Positions 1 to 11,946 of a stretch of DNA of 64,000 nt are shown here, piece after piece (position 1 is the stretch's first letter; every line of letters starts with the position of its first letter). The notes under the pieces were generated by a model. It made no database searches and was not told the DNA's origin. It saw only the letters and a program-made list of their open reading frames with translations. The position numbers and the translations under genes were made by a program. Source of the DNA: Meandrina meandrites (taxonomy: Eukaryota > Cnidaria > Anthozoa > Scleractinia > Meandrinidae); contig OY855904.1 in NCBI GenBank assembly GCA_963693305.1, forward strand, positions 14,964,496-15,028,495, given 5' to 3'.

Positions 1-2458
1 AGAGAGTGGCATTGACTGAGAACGGCCACGTGCTCAATGCATGCCAGTTTTCCAAGGCCATGAACGAGGTCCAGGTCGAGTCAACGATAATGGAGGCGTT
101 TGGAGAAACGATCCCTCCCTTAGTGGACATTGAAATTTTAATGTCAGTCCATAACAAGCTTGTTAAGCCAACGCTTGCACCAGGTCAAGAAGGGATAACT
201 GGGGTAATCTTACATCGCCTTTTCAAAAACAAGCCTGTGTATGTGAGGCCAAACAAAGTGTTGCTGCCCGCTCTAACAGAGGTAAGATTAACTATACTTG
301 ATTTCTTGTAGATGATGTGTGGATCAGTAATCAAATGATGCCTAATATTGAATTTTTAATGTTGGCCTGGGAGAAGGGCTGGGTTCATTTGTGGTGTATA
401 GTTTCACTACATCGTGATCAGGACATGTTCAAAAAACCTAAAAAACTTGATGATGATGATGATGACGGCGACAACTATGATGATGATGAAGATAGTTATG
501 TTGAATGTTACATAGGTACTGCTAATGTTTTTGTCTTAATAATTCTGTTGTTTGTTTTTAAGGATTCTGATACTAAAGATGATCCAGTGTATAAATTTGG
601 TGACGATGATGATGATGATGAGCTGCTAAGACAAGTGTTACCAGATCCAGTGACAAAACCTCATACCAGTCCATCCTGTGAAGATTCAACTGAAACAGTA
701 AATCCTGTACAGGGTCCAGCTTGTGCCACCCAAACAGGCCTAACTTCAAGGGTAACAACAAATGCCAGACATGATCTACCCCTTGCCGCCATGACAAACT
801 CAACTGCTACACAAGCCTTGACTCCTGGACAGAGTGAGCCCCTTGATACTGACCCTACTTTTATACAAGCTAGTCAGTTGCTGCAGCAACCTCATGGCAG
901 TACTGATCAAAGTCCAGGGCTAAATGGGCATATACCAGGTAGAGATTAATCTTCTAAAGGTCTTAAAGAATTTTGATACATCAAAAACTAATATGTTCCC
1001 CTTTTTTAACCAGGGCTGCATTGTTAGAAAGACAATTGCAACAACCCCCTGCCTCCTTCAAAGGTTTAGTGAAGTGACGTCCACCACTTATTGAGGACAT
1101 ACACTGGCTGATCATTAACCTTACATTAAAAGCTGCTATAGACAGTTATTATCAGACACATACGAGAATATTGTGATTAAGAAATCCATGTACGACCATG
1201 TACTTTGCTATATTTGCCCCCAGCCCCTGCCCCCCCCCCCATGGCCTGCTTATTAGCAGAAATAAGCACCCCAAACCTTTACAATTAGCTCAAGAGGTTG
1301 AAGAGTTTGATGTGTTCACAGCCCCGATACTTTTTGTACATACCAGTGATCATAAGATAAATCTTGTCATTCCTAACCCTTTCTGATGATCTTTTCTTCC
1401 TTGTGTTGCAGATGATCCCTTTGTTGTTCCTTCTGACTTGGATGATTTCCCAAAACATGTGTACCTACATCGAGCTCTTTTAAGGGAGGATTTAATAGAA
1501 CTTTTCAGTGACCCAAGCATGTTAAATGTAAATTTAGATGTAACTATTATTGGGAATGATGGTAGTCCAGAGGATGGTACAGGGGTGGGGGTAATCAAGG
1601 AAATTTTAACTAGCTTTTGGCAACTAGTGTACAACTCACTAACCGTGGGAACACAGGAAAAAGTGCCATGCTTAAGGCACGAACTTCAGAAAACACAATG
1701 GGAAGCAATTGCACAGATAATTGTGTATGGTGTCAAAAGGTATAATTATTTTCCAATTTCTTTGTCACGTGCTGTTGTAGCATCAGTGTTGTTTGGAGAG
1801 GAAAATATTTCAAACAGTTTTTTTATTGGAATCATTTTTACTATATGTATCAGTGGAGGAAAGGGAAACTGTTCAAACTGCACTTGGGGATAACTTTGAC
1901 CCTGCCTGAAGATGGGGACATTTGGATTTCCTGAGCAATTTTAAGTGCTATACTAAAGTAACTTCAGGGAACATTTCAAGGGTTGTTCATGAGCTAGCAC
2001 TCCAGGAACTTCTGCAGAAACCCAGGTACATTGTTGATTGTTTTGTACCAATACTTTCAGCCTTAAAAGTAAACCCTTGCTTTCAAAGCTTTGGAGGCTT
2101 AACAAAAATGTATCTTGAAAAGAAGCCAACCCCAAAGAAGATTATCAAGCTTCTTGATGCCGATCCCCAAAATGAACCCGAGAGAATGGCTTTTGATCAT
2201 CTTAAGAGGTACATTAGGTCCCTGGATGGCCAGTCTGTTTCCCAGTTCTTTTCATTTTTGACAGGGAGTAATGTTATTACATGTGAATCAATCTTGGTCA
2301 CATTTAGTTTGCTCAAGGGGGCTGCACGTAGACCAATAATTAGAACTTGTGTTCCCATACTTGAGCTACCTTCCACATACCAGTCATATTCAGAACTTGC
2401 TGAAGAATTCAGCTCACTCATAAATGAAAAGGGGGCTTGGTCTTTCAATATTGTTTGA
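1..2458 (+). pseudogene. HECT-domain E3 ubiquitin-ligase-like gene, 3' part, broken
   Basis: Seen: three exons with GT-AG borders, 1-281 (runs off the left edge), 563-938 and 1412-2458; phases 0 and 1 join without a shift. The last exon reads as a HECT-like module of the kind seen in cnidarian and fish G2E3-like proteins, ending in a typical tail (LELPSTY, then EEFSSLI). The Thr-Cys at 2345-2350 sits where HECT ligases carry the catalytic cysteine that accepts ubiquitin. Exon 2 has an acidic Asp tract near 600-621. Breaks: the frame moves by one base at a run of seven T (1818-1824), and an in-frame TGA lies at 1907-1909 inside the HECT region; downstream frame and stop are otherwise intact. 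A second Asp-rich segment at 422-515 in intron 1 follows a good acceptor and may be an extra exon. Inference: inactive relic, or an assembly error at the T run; the TGA argues for a relic. Confidence 0.72.
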
Positions 2459-2532
2459 TTCCTTAAGAATATGTCCCCTGTTGACTGCACGTTATCGCAA
2501 GTGTTGGTCTTTCAAATATTGTTTGATTCCTT
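2440..2532 (+). repeat. Short direct duplication over the HECT-like stop codon
   Basis: The block TTGGTCTTTCAATATTGTTT at about 2440 recurs at about 2504 with one added A. The first copy contains the stop codon region of the HECT-like gene; the second lies in the 3' UTR. Confidence 0.7.
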
Positions 2533-3351
2533 TATTACTGGTCCTTAAGCCAGCAGGTTAGCAGGTACTTTTTTCTCAAGTACAAGTATACATGAAGTAT
2601 TCATTTGTTTAGTTTCTGTTGCCAATTTTTACTGTTTGATGTTTTAACAATGTACAAGTAAGGGACTTGGAATTGTTTATTTTTCTTGTGTCCAACCAAA
2701 CACGTTCATGTTTATATAAACAATAGGAAAGCTATGTTTATACTCCCCTGCATTAACATTTATTGTCAGTAACAGGATAGTTCAGTTAACAGTTAGAATG
2801 CCTTTTGATGGGGTGTACAATTGTTGTGTTAGTGTATTAAAAGAGTACAAAATATATATATTATTTCCTATCATGTTATAAACATTCAATAAATCTTGAG
2901 TTTACTTCATTTACTGCCGTCTGTGTAGTCATTTTGCATAGTAGTCATTGTGAATATGTACCCAGTGAAGGTGCCCATTTAACTTGAAGTAAGGGACTAA
3001 GAAAAAAGGTCATCAGGACTATGGGGTAGAGGGAAAATTTTGGTCTGGGTGGTCAGAGCAAAAACCCTGCAATGTTATGTCATGTGAACCTATTGGGGAC
3101 TCTCAATGAAATGTTCAATCATTGTGACAGTGTTCAAAAAGTGATTAATGCCATTGTTGCCATCATCAGAAAGAGGGTCAGTTCTACTGTAATACTTGCA
3201 GTTGGTGATCTGTAAGCTGAATTAATTGTGACTCTGGCAAAACAACATTGTTGTCGGTCTCAATATCAGTCAATGGACCATCATAATCAATTCCATATGT
3301 CTGCCAATTTGTGACAACTGAGTCCTCAGGAACAGTAAGTAATCCAGTATA
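2459..3351. other. 3' UTR and spacer between HECT-like and integrase-like genes
   Basis: AT-rich DNA with no coding signal. An AATAAA at 2888-2893 about 430 bases after the HECT-like stop is a plausible poly(A) signal for the plus-strand gene. Nothing else recognised. Confidence 0.5.
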
Positions 3352-4504
3352 CTACATTGCTAGGGGTGTTTGGTGGCCTACTGTTCTTATTCCATGGTGA
3401 TTCCACTGGCTTGTGAACTCGTGCAGAGAGGCATTGATGCGAGGAATGTACACATATTGCAGAGCCAGAAGGTGTACTTCATCCAGTGAGTCCAAAGTTC
3501 CATTCCTCTCAAGGAATTCAAACAAATCCTTGTACAGTGCTGAGCTCACTCTATTAACTTCTGCCCAAAGCCTACCTCTGTCTGATCCCCGGTTAGTGAT
3601 CATGTACCTTGCCACATCAACATTCTCCATACCCTGGTCACCACGATCCCCTGGAAGGGAGCCCAAACTCTTGTACCCCTTGCTCAAAATATTGAAGCAC
3701 AGTACTTGCTTTGTTATCGCTGCAACATTTCAGATACACTATGGCTCTGCTGTATCCACCAATGCAGCCATGTATGACAAGTCTCCACGAGATTAGTTTA
3801 TGGTTTGAATCAATGTGCCATAGATGATTTGGACCAGCGACATTGTACGTTCTTCAACAGATCGCATACTGACGCCTCACCGCTCTACCAATACCATCTA
3901 TCCGGTTCAAGCTCTCTCTGATTCTGAACCTTTGAACATTTATACCCCTGCCTTTGAGACTACCTCTAACATAGATTTCCCCACTGTATGGTGTCAAATT
4001 AAGAGTCTCTTGTATCTGCCTGTCTAATTCCTCATTCGTTATTTCTGTGAAATTGTTTTCCACTCCAAACTCGATCCTTCGTCTGTAAAGGGTTTGATCA
4101 GAGATTCCAAGGCATGTTGCTATACTTGTCCAGTTCATTCCAGTTTCACGCAGTTGTTCTATCATTTCCTTCGTAATATTGTATGCTGGTCTTCCTCCAG
4201 TACTTTTAGATAATGCCAACTGAGTCGTTCCCTTTGGATGGCAACTTGCTGCATTCAAAACGTCTGAAATGTTCCTTAATAGAGCAGCCAAAGAAACTTC
4301 TAACACCTCAAACAGATCTCCTGGAGGTGAATTTTTTGACGGCGATATAGCGATAAGTAATCTTGTCTGTTCCTCAAGTCTCCTTTCACAAACTTCTAAC
4401 CCTACAATATCAGAGGCACAATAAACTGAAGTAGCTCTTTCAATAGTTCTTCTCAGAGAATCAAAAAACTCTGTTAAATCTTCCGCACTTAGTTGTTCCG
4501 CCAT
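3352..4504 (-). pseudogene. DDE integrase-core protein (transposase-derived family), inactivated
   Basis: Read on the minus strand from ATG 4504 (A at -3, G at +4), which starts the MAEQLSAED reading; an upstream in-frame ATG at 4627 lies in repetitive DNA and is less likely. Domain order: an N-terminal region; an HTH-like block beginning GRPAYNITKEMIEQLRE with SDQTLYRRR; a linker (RGINVQRFRIRESL); then an integrase core ([45 protein letters not shown]). This is the metazoan integrase-core family, often annotated as uncharacterised with an rve-like domain. Breaks: TGA replaces an Arg codon just after QYAIC (about 3851-3853); a frame change follows GLPSR near 3665; and the stretch that should lie between SDRG and RLW, carrying the usual final catalytic Glu, is missing. 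The second catalytic Asp is Gly in GCIGGYSR. No catalysis is expected. Confidence 0.75.
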
Positions 4505-4559
4505 TTTGAGAATTTTGCCGCCAAAATGCACTCCGCTGATAGTTGTTATTCGCCGGCTC

Positions 4560-4775
4560 AGAAAAACTAGTCGATAATCTTGAATGGTGATTTCGCTTTC
4601 TCGCATAATAATTTCTTGTTCTCGCATCAGTCTTTTTCTCGATTAATAGTTTCTTGTTCTCAAAAGGTAATTTAATATCTCACACCATGATTTTTCATTC
4701 TCGTATGATGATTTCCATTTCTCATATGGTGATTTCGTAAACTCGCATATCGATTACTAAAACTCGATAGGTCAT
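4560..4775. repeat. Degenerate short tandem repeats
   Basis: About ten imperfect 17-22 base units of the form TGATTTC-N(3-6)-CTCGCATA follow one another just upstream of the integrase-like gene. Drift between units is high but the alternation of a TGATTT-like and a CTCGCAT-like block is regular. Confidence 0.55.
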
Positions 4776-4778
4776 TTT

Positions 4779-4816
<38 letters not shown>

Positions 4817-5676
4817 ATAAGCGAACAGGTCGAAAGACAACAAATGTCACAAACGTTGTTACAAAGTCTTGTAACCATACAATGGACACACAGCAGGATT
4901 CGGGAATGGTAATGTCAAGTTGAAAGGAAATTCGAAACGCACTTCCGGTAATTCGTTGAGTCCGTCGGGGTTCCAGAACACGGATCTCGGCGCTGCTTTG
5001 CAGACGTTACTAACCGGGGTTAGATTACGTCTGCGACGCAGGCTAGGCAGGGTCATACGGGCAGATTTTGAGAAAAACGTCATTGAAATTACTGGTGCCC
5101 AGTCTCCTCGTAAGCACTCGGATATTCATTTTGGCTGTTTATTAGCATCTTTATTCCTCAAATGCCGCATATATTGGTTGTAAGATGCAACAAACAGTAA
5201 TAAATGAAAGCTAAAACCTTTCTGGACATTTTACAAAAGAGTTAAAAGCTGGGCTCATTTACCCCGTCAAAACTGTAGTAAGCCACCTTAACATGCTTAC
5301 ACTTCGTCACTACCCTCCGTTAAAATTTCACGGCATCTTGAGTAATTTTGTAGTGGGACGTCATGTCCGGATCCTCAAATAATTGATCAATTTTAGATTA
5401 TTTTCTCGATACCTTGAATCTGACAATGTCTCTTATCTACCTTGATTCAAGTCTGTCAAAAGTCTAAGCCACAAATATTTCCTTTCTCAACTTTTTTTCT
5501 TGTCTAGAGTGCGTCGCTGGTTTCGGGAAAGGTATGAATACTTTCTGTCCCGAATTCTCCAACTCTTTTAGCGATTCCGGCCATTTTTTCTGGAAATTTT
5601 GAGTGTGTTTTGCACTCACCCCAACAGCTAGCAAGTAGAATTGACTAAAATTTTCGCTTTTAGGTTCACATTTGCT
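4776..5676. other. Spacer, nothing recognised
   Basis: Open frames here are short, lack splice or family signals and overlap each other on both strands. I see no gene and no clear repeat. Confidence 0.4.
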
Positions 5677-5686
5677 TTAGTTTTAT

Positions 5687-6754
5687 GCTGTGGCTATATG
5701 CCCGGCAGCCGGGAACAGTCTTAAATGGACTAAATGCCCGGCAGCCAAAAAATAATACAGAATTTCCACTGAAATGTTCTTTTAAACTTCTTGAGAGTAT
5801 TAAATGTGTTTTAAGAAATATTGAGCGATTCCAAAAACCATGTTGGTTTTCTAGTTGACAAAATATCTGAACTTGTGCATATAATAAAATTGCTGTGTTC
5901 TCAACACTTTAGAACATTTTCGGCTCAGCCCGGCATTCAGAAATACTCACTAAATTCCCGCAGAAAGGCCCATTCAAAACTAATGAGAGTATTTGATGTT
6001 TGTTTAGAAATGCCAAGCGATTCTAAAAATTATTTTGGTTTTGTAGTGGACGAATTTTCCGAGCTTGTGCATACCGTACCGTAAAGCCGCTTGTTTCTCT
6101 GCCAGGAACAAGCGTCACGCATGACCGGAAGTTGTCATGGTGTGACGAACTCAGCTTCGAAATCTACTATGTCTAGTATATTTCGTTTCAGTGTAAACCA
6201 ACTGTTAGATTTGAGATCTATAAAACTTTTCAGGATCGCTTAGCACTTCTTAATGAGCATATGATAGTTTGGAGGTGACATTTCTGACTGCTGGGCATTT
6301 AGCGCATTTGAGACCGTGCCCAGCAGTCTGATCACAGACCTTCTAAAGCGTGGAGAAACAAGCAGCTTTACGGTATGCACAAGCTCGGAAAATTCGTCCA
6401 CTACAAAACCAAAATAACAAAACCAAACAAACATCGAATACTCTCATTAGTTTTGAATGGGGGCTTCTGCGGGAATTTGGTGAGTATTCTGAGTATTTCT
6501 GAATGCCGGGCTGAGCCGAAAATTTGATGTGTCGAGAACACAGCAAATTTATGGTATGCCCAAGTACAGATATTTCGTCAACTAGAAAACCAACATGGTC
6601 TTTGGAATCGCTCAATATTTCTAAAAACACATCTGGACAATACTCTCAAGAAGTTTAAAAGAACATTTCAGTGGAAATTCTGTAAAATTTTTTGGCTGCC
6701 GGGCATTTAGTCCATTTAAGACTGTGCCCAGCTGCCGGGCATATAGGCACAGCG
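5687..6754. mobile_element. Foldback element with about 0.4-kb inverted arms and 10-bp target duplication
   Basis: The left arm (5687 to about 6100) is the inverted complement of the right arm (about 6350-6754); both tips read GCTGTG followed closely by CTATATGCCCGGCAGC. The element is flanked by a perfect direct repeat TTAGTTTTAT at 5677-5686 and 6755-6764. Inside each arm is a second order of repetition: a block of about 110 bases with GCGATTC...TTGGTTTT...CTTGTGCATA occurs at about 5790-5880 and again diverged at about 5980-6075, mirrored in the other arm. A CTGCTGGGCATTTAG copy of the tip motif lies at 6289-6303. A 9-10 base duplication with long TIRs is known for Mutator-like foldback elements; assignment to that group is inference. 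Confidence 0.8.
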
Positions 6755-6834
6755 TTAGTTTTATCGCAATGTTTGTCTGACTCTGTGCGGGGGGTCTCAT
6801 GGAATCTCACGCTGACAAATCTATTTTTAGTAAT

Positions 6835-7058
6835 AGAGAGATTAAGCATGACGTTATACGGCAAACGCGAGCTTGCCTTTCATTTTGTTACCTTTTTATC
6901 GAATTCTAAAATAAATCCCTTAGAAAAATAGGGAAACAACAATCATATATTCATGACAAATACAAACCTCATTTCCGCGTAAAAACGCAAAACAGCAGAC
7001 GGCAGAAGTGGAATTTTTGCCGTTCGCGAGAAAAATAAACGTCATGCTTAATCTCTCT
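6835..7058. mobile_element. Short MITE with 20-bp perfect TIR
   Basis: AGAGAGATTAAGCATGACGT at 6835-6854 is answered by its exact complement ending at 7058. The 224-base interior has no coding capacity. Flanks suggest a TA target but are not decisive. Confidence 0.7.
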
Positions 7059-7088
7059 TATAGTGCGCTCTTCTCAGCGGAATAATTA

Positions 7089-7737
7089 AGGTGATTCCAC
7101 TAAATTGCATTGCGCATCCTTGCTGCGCATGAGTTTTCGCATCATTGAGCACACACACACACACACACACACACATTACGGCTTTTCCTTCAGGTTAAGC
7201 TCAGAAGAGAAATTATAAATGGTCATTTTCTTCTAAACGAGCACGGTGACCCCCATTTTTTAATACATAAGTTTAAAAGACATCCGGTTGACTACAATGT
7301 ATCGTAATTTAAAGAAAAGTTAAATACTCTACTTTGAGATATTTTTATTGGAATGCTTTCAAAAGTACGTTTTGAGGTAGTGCTGCTTACGCACGCATGC
7401 AGCAAAATCTTTAATTTCTTTCATAATCTTAATTCCAGTTTAATAAAAATAGTTTGTTATGTAAGATTTAAGTCTATTTCGTTGAACTGCATGCTTCGAT
7501 ATTTTAACGAAAGAAATGATTTTTTCTAGAAATGATAGTTTCCTTTTCGGATTATGAGGGTTCCTGGTATAAACCTCGTGGGTCATATGTTTACTATAAT
7601 AGCCATCCAGGTTGCACAAAAACGAGCACGGTGACCCACATTTTTTATTGCATTTTTGTAACGCTCATAACATGGTTATGAACTGGACCAAGTCTTAGAA
7701 AATTTTAAATACTCCTTCTTTTTCAGTGGAATCACCT
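7089..7737. mobile_element. MITE with TIR AGGTGATTCCACT and TA target
   Basis: AGGTGATTCCACT at 7089 and its complement AGTGGAATCACCT ending 7737 are flanked by TA on both sides (7087-7088, 7738-7739), the signature of Tc1/mariner-type insertion. Inside, the block AACGAGCACGGTGACCC occurs twice in direct orientation (about 7237 and 7621). No transposase is visible. Confidence 0.7.
7149..7174. repeat. (AC)n microsatellite
   Basis: About 13 uninterrupted AC units inside the preceding MITE. Confidence 0.95.
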
Positions 7738-7739
7738 TA

Positions 7740-8332
7740 GGGTATTCTATGGAATTCTGAGCCAGACTGGCCATAACATTATGAAACAAGGGCTTAATAT
7801 TGCTCGTCAACTCCGCTTTCCCATACATTGATCTTACGGAGAGAAACAAGTCGAGTATTAAAACGGGGTGAACTACTCGCTTTTGATCAGTGTTCACCGA
7901 ATATGGTGGAAATCAGACTTGGTTTCATCTCCTTCATTCCGGCTGTTGACGGGGTAAACGGGTAAACAAGTGCGGTGAGCTATCAGTTGTTTCCTCTGAA
8001 GAAAATTATGTTATTTTGTCCACCCTTGTAGTAACGAAAATGTCTGTTTCAATTGTCACATATTCTTATACAAACATTTCACCGTTTTGCTGCTTATACT
8101 TCATTAAAAATATATATACTTCATTAAAAAAATGTCAGAAAATGCATGCAGAAAGGTTAAAATGCAACTGCATGCTTCCTGCCAATTTATTTCCCTCAAA
8201 ATTTGGTTAAAGACCTTAAGTTTGGCAAATATGAAAATATATATGGTGAGAATATTTTTGACACAGCAATTTATATTATGTTACCTGCAACATAGTAAAT
8301 CAATGATCCCTTATGTTTTTTGTTGCTTGCAG
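7740..8332. other. Spacer upstream of the first recognised TRAF exon
   Basis: AT-rich, no coding signal seen. A first RING exon for the downstream TRAF gene was sought here and further upstream and not found. Confidence 0.4.
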
Positions 8333-8390
8333 TGATCGGAATTCTGTAGCTCCTGTCTGTTGTGCAATCGATGGGGAAGTTCTTCATGAG
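8333..8390 (+). CDS. TRAF-type gene A, exon with tail of RING domain
   Basis: Acceptor TTGTTGCTTGCAG at 8332 and donor GAG|GTGATT at 8390 bound a 58-base exon (1 base + 19 codons) reading DRNSVAPVCCAIDGEVLHE. The Cys-X2-Asp (C-A-I-D) fits the last metal pair of TRAF RING domains, some of which use Asp. Entry phase and exit phase equal those of exon 2 of TRAF gene B at 47070-47130, which also holds the RING tail, so the two exons are probably homologous. The preceding exon, with the first three metal pairs, was not found in the window upstream. Confidence 0.6.
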
Positions 8391-10905
8391 GTGATTAATT
8401 ATTTGGTGCCTCGAATGTAATAGATTAATGATTATTTATAATTTTTGAGTTATTTTTTTCAAAAAAATAACTCTTAGTCGGCATGAAGACGTATTTGGCT
8501 ATTAAGTGGGTGGATGGTGGATGTTGGTTGGGTGGATCATTCATGTATGTATTTCACACCAATCAGATTTGGGATTATATCAAGGACCAATCAAATTGCG
8601 GCTTGTATGTATGGAGCGTTTTTATGAGTAATTTGTTTTCGGTTCAAGGTACGGCCATTTTTGTTTTGCTATAGATTCAACCTTATTGGGCCGTGTTGGT
8701 CTGAAGTCTCTATTCCAGTTCTTGATTTTTATGTAGCTTTGGGTGAGAACATTGTGTGTGGGTTCTGAAACCGAAAAGTGTTTGGAAATTTGATGGTGGT
8801 GAAGGTGATTCTCTTGGTTTACCGAATCAACTAGTTCAGTTGACGACAGAATATGGGTATAGTATTTGTTGACCACTTAATTTTAAATTTTATGATGTTT
8901 TTGAGTAGAATAAATATGTGTATTGAGAATAAATGTTGTGACTTCCATTTTCAATGTCAGTGTTGCGGGTTTGCGCAACGTTTTGTTTTGGTCCCCAAAT
9001 GGAACAAACTGATGCACTGTGGGTTGTTTGTAAGGGCGAGTGTTAAAGAAATTAAACGAGAAATCTTTGAGATTCTAACTGCGCGGTGTTTAAACTGTTT
9101 TCTCTCGGTTAAAAGTATAGCATTAGTAGTTTTCCTATTAGTAGGAGCTTTGGCTAAGTAATAACACGAGCGACCACAAATCTCTCAAGATTTTCCTCCC
9201 AAATTAAGAATAACGTAATTGTAATAGGTCGAGGCGTGTGCATTTATTTGGGTTTGAGAGTTGCCAACTAATTGGTATTTTCGTGAGGTTGGAATGTGGC
9301 CGGAGACGGTTCGACGTTTCCTGCTTAGGAATAGTAGGACTTCACATGGGCGGTCATGAGTTATTTATTGTACGATCGTTTGAAAAGCTCATGACGTGAT
9401 GATGTTACAAGGGCACGTTTTGTCTGCTCGGCAAATATTAAATTAGGTGTTTTGACAACGTGGTGATGGCACACAAGAGAAAATCATCATTTGTGCCGCG
9501 AGTGAGGGCCGTAGGAAGGTATAGTAGTCGTTGTGCGAGTCTTGCGTTTCAAGTTTCGCATTGTTGATGGCTATCTTTAGTAGTATGGCGGTGCAATGCG
9601 GTTATTTCCGTACCAATGACGTAATGCTTGCAAGTGTTTACGTCGGCCAAATTTATTTTCTTCAGATCTCTGAACTCGCCTCGATGAAACAGCCAAAAGA
9701 TTCACTTCAACTGGCTAAACCGACAAGAAATAGTCCTAAAATTGCAAACAAATTAGCGACCGTCGCTTCTGGCGAAGTAAACATGCAAAGTAAACATAAT
9801 CTTGTTTGTCACCTACCGAAAGTGAAAGCTGCAACGTCAGCACATTCCATGGCTGACGCAATACCTTTTTAGTGTATTTAATATTCCCAATGCAAAGCGG
9901 TTGCAGTTACGTTTACTCATAGGCAAAAGAAAAAAAGACAGACAGCTTTTTGGTAGTCTCCTTTGAAGCCGTTGTTTGGGCTCGTCACGCAAAAAAACAA
10001 CGGCTGAAAAGAAGACTAGCTTTTTGGGTGTGCAGTCAAGCGTGGCACACAACTTCATCGAAAGCTATTTTTAGCACGGCCGTGGGAATATCGGTACTGA
10101 TGATGTTACGCTTACAAGTTAGGGCACGTTTCTGCTCCTGGTTGCGAAATTAAAATCGTACCAGTCCAAGTAAAATCGTCACGTGGTTTGGCCGAAATGC
10201 ACTGGTGACTAGAGTTGTTTGTTTCTCGCGTTCGTCGAAAGAAACACGTACTTGCTTGCAGAAAGGTTTTTCTGTTTTATATTGATGATGAAAATAACGG
10301 AGCCATTTCAGAAACCCGAGAATACTTTGTTCTTGTTCCATCTGGCTATTCGTTTGCAATTTCTGGGTCAATTTGGCTTTCTTAGAGAGCGTGTTTGCGA
10401 TTTTGTGATCATGTTTACGGTAAATGTTGTCAACAGTTTTCAATCTATGTTCTGATCATGATGTACTTAGCGGTTTTCTTTCGGCTTGGAATGAAAGGGG
10501 ATGGATAGTTAAACATCAAGGTAACCTTAAAAGTGACTACCAGATATTTTTTTCTGTTTACTTTTGAAGAAATTACTGACGTATATATTGTCTTCAACGG
10601 TATGGTTCGATCCATCAGTTGCACACCATAGTCATATTTACAAGGGAAAGCAGCCTAATTTTAGAATATTTGCACAATTTCTTTTTAAATTGTTTTTGAG
10701 TTATTTTTCCAAAAGTAGCTCTTAGTGGGCACGATAGACCGTGCACATGAACCATGCACAAATAGCTCAACCCATGAAATAGACCATCCCAACAGGACTA
10801 ACACCCAGTTCTACCTTAAGCCACCCAATCAATTGAAAAAATAACTCCTGCACGCTTAGCGTGCCTATGTTTTGCTAAAGGTGATCAGCTACATTTACAT
10901 GATTA
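8391..10905. other. Intron of TRAF gene A, repeat-rich
   Basis: No exon seen. Contains direct repeats of a TTTTTGAGTTATTTTT block at about 8442 and 10687, and part of a dispersed repeat (9590-9895) whose other copy lies inverted near 46.1-46.7 kb. Confidence 0.45.
9590..9895 (+). repeat. Dispersed repeat, copy 1 (partner near 46.1-46.7 kb)
   Basis: The segment around GCGAAGTAAACATGCAAAGT and CATTCCATGGCTGACG matches, on the opposite strand, 46109-46258; a further shared block with TCGATGAAACAG lies at about 9683 here and 46637 there. Translations of the two copies are alike, but the nucleotides are equally alike, so coding is not supported. Confidence 0.6.
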
Positions 10906-11772
10906 AGGTTACCGTATACCTTTGGGGGTGTCTCGCGTCTAAACGATATAGCGCAGTCGGAATAAACTGTAGGCAGCTAAAACCCTATATCAAATTAAAG
11001 CTTATTGAGCTGGCTTTCAATCAAAAACCATTTTGTAGTAGAATGAAATGTCAATCTTTTAGGAACCTCGAAACACGAGCGCCTGAGTCGCCTTTTGAAG
11101 GCTACAAGTCAAAGCGAATTTAGCATTTCGCTAATTTGATTTGATCTTTGGTTTCCGGACCCCAAGCGCTAAGAAAACGTGTCGGCGTTTTGTCATATTC
11201 AATTGCAATAAAAAGATACAAGACATTTCGCAAATAGGGCCAAAACACACGGGAGTGATCGTAAAAAAATCGCTCCAGTATAAAAAGTATACAAAAATAA
11301 AAAAATCGCCGACTCGTTTTTGTTATTAACATGTTAAACTAGCTGTTCGCCAAATTTGACGTAGAAGGGGCAAATTCCTTTGGAGTTGTAGCTCTTTAAA
11401 GTGTCGCGTTCAAAGCGAAAAATTGATTTCAGAAAACAGCGCTCAAAAAAATCTTGCAATGCAAACAAACGCCGCCCACGTGAAGCTTGCAACACCTTCT
11501 CGAATAACAAGGCCAATCAGTGCGCGAGAATGGCGGCTCTCGTGATACTTCCCGCGAAAACCGTCTCGGTTGAGTGCATACACGTCATATGGGTGTCACT
11601 CTAAAGAAGAATTTTTACTTCCGGTCAAAAACGAAATATGCTCATTTCTCCGCCGATATTCACTCTTTTTCAAAACTTTTTTTTTTAAATGAAAGATCAC
11701 ACTTGGACTATTACTTGGATGTAAACATCCGATTTTGGGAAAAATTGTCGATCTGAAGGTATACGGTAACCT
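10906..11772. mobile_element. MITE with TIR AGGTTACCGTATACCTT and TA target
   Basis: AGGTTACCGTATACCTT at 10906 and its inverse AAGGTATACGGTAACCT ending 11772 are flanked by TA (10904-10905 and 11773-11774). 867 bases; no transposase frame is recognised. Tc1/mariner-type by target site. Confidence 0.75.
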
Positions 11773-11946
11773 TAATGATTTTTGTGACTACTGCGCTTGC
11801 GCGGAGTCACTATTGCATTCATGTAAGATTTCCGAATGTAAGTAAGTAACAATAGAATATACTTCGTAGCCAATCAGCACAAATAAATACAGATCTTGTG
11901 GTCTCTTCGCGAACACTTCGTATCAACGATGACCTACTGATGGCCC

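Noticed and set aside
4920..5183. 87-codon frame with an Arg-rich middle
   Set aside because: Overlaps an equally long antisense frame; no homology recognised and no exon signals.
6240..6630. Minus-strand frames that resemble frames at 5821-6084
   Set aside because: The likeness comes from the inverted arms of the foldback element, not from a protein family.
8853..9161. 102-codon frame
   Set aside because: No family match, no splice support, composition like the surrounding repeat DNA.
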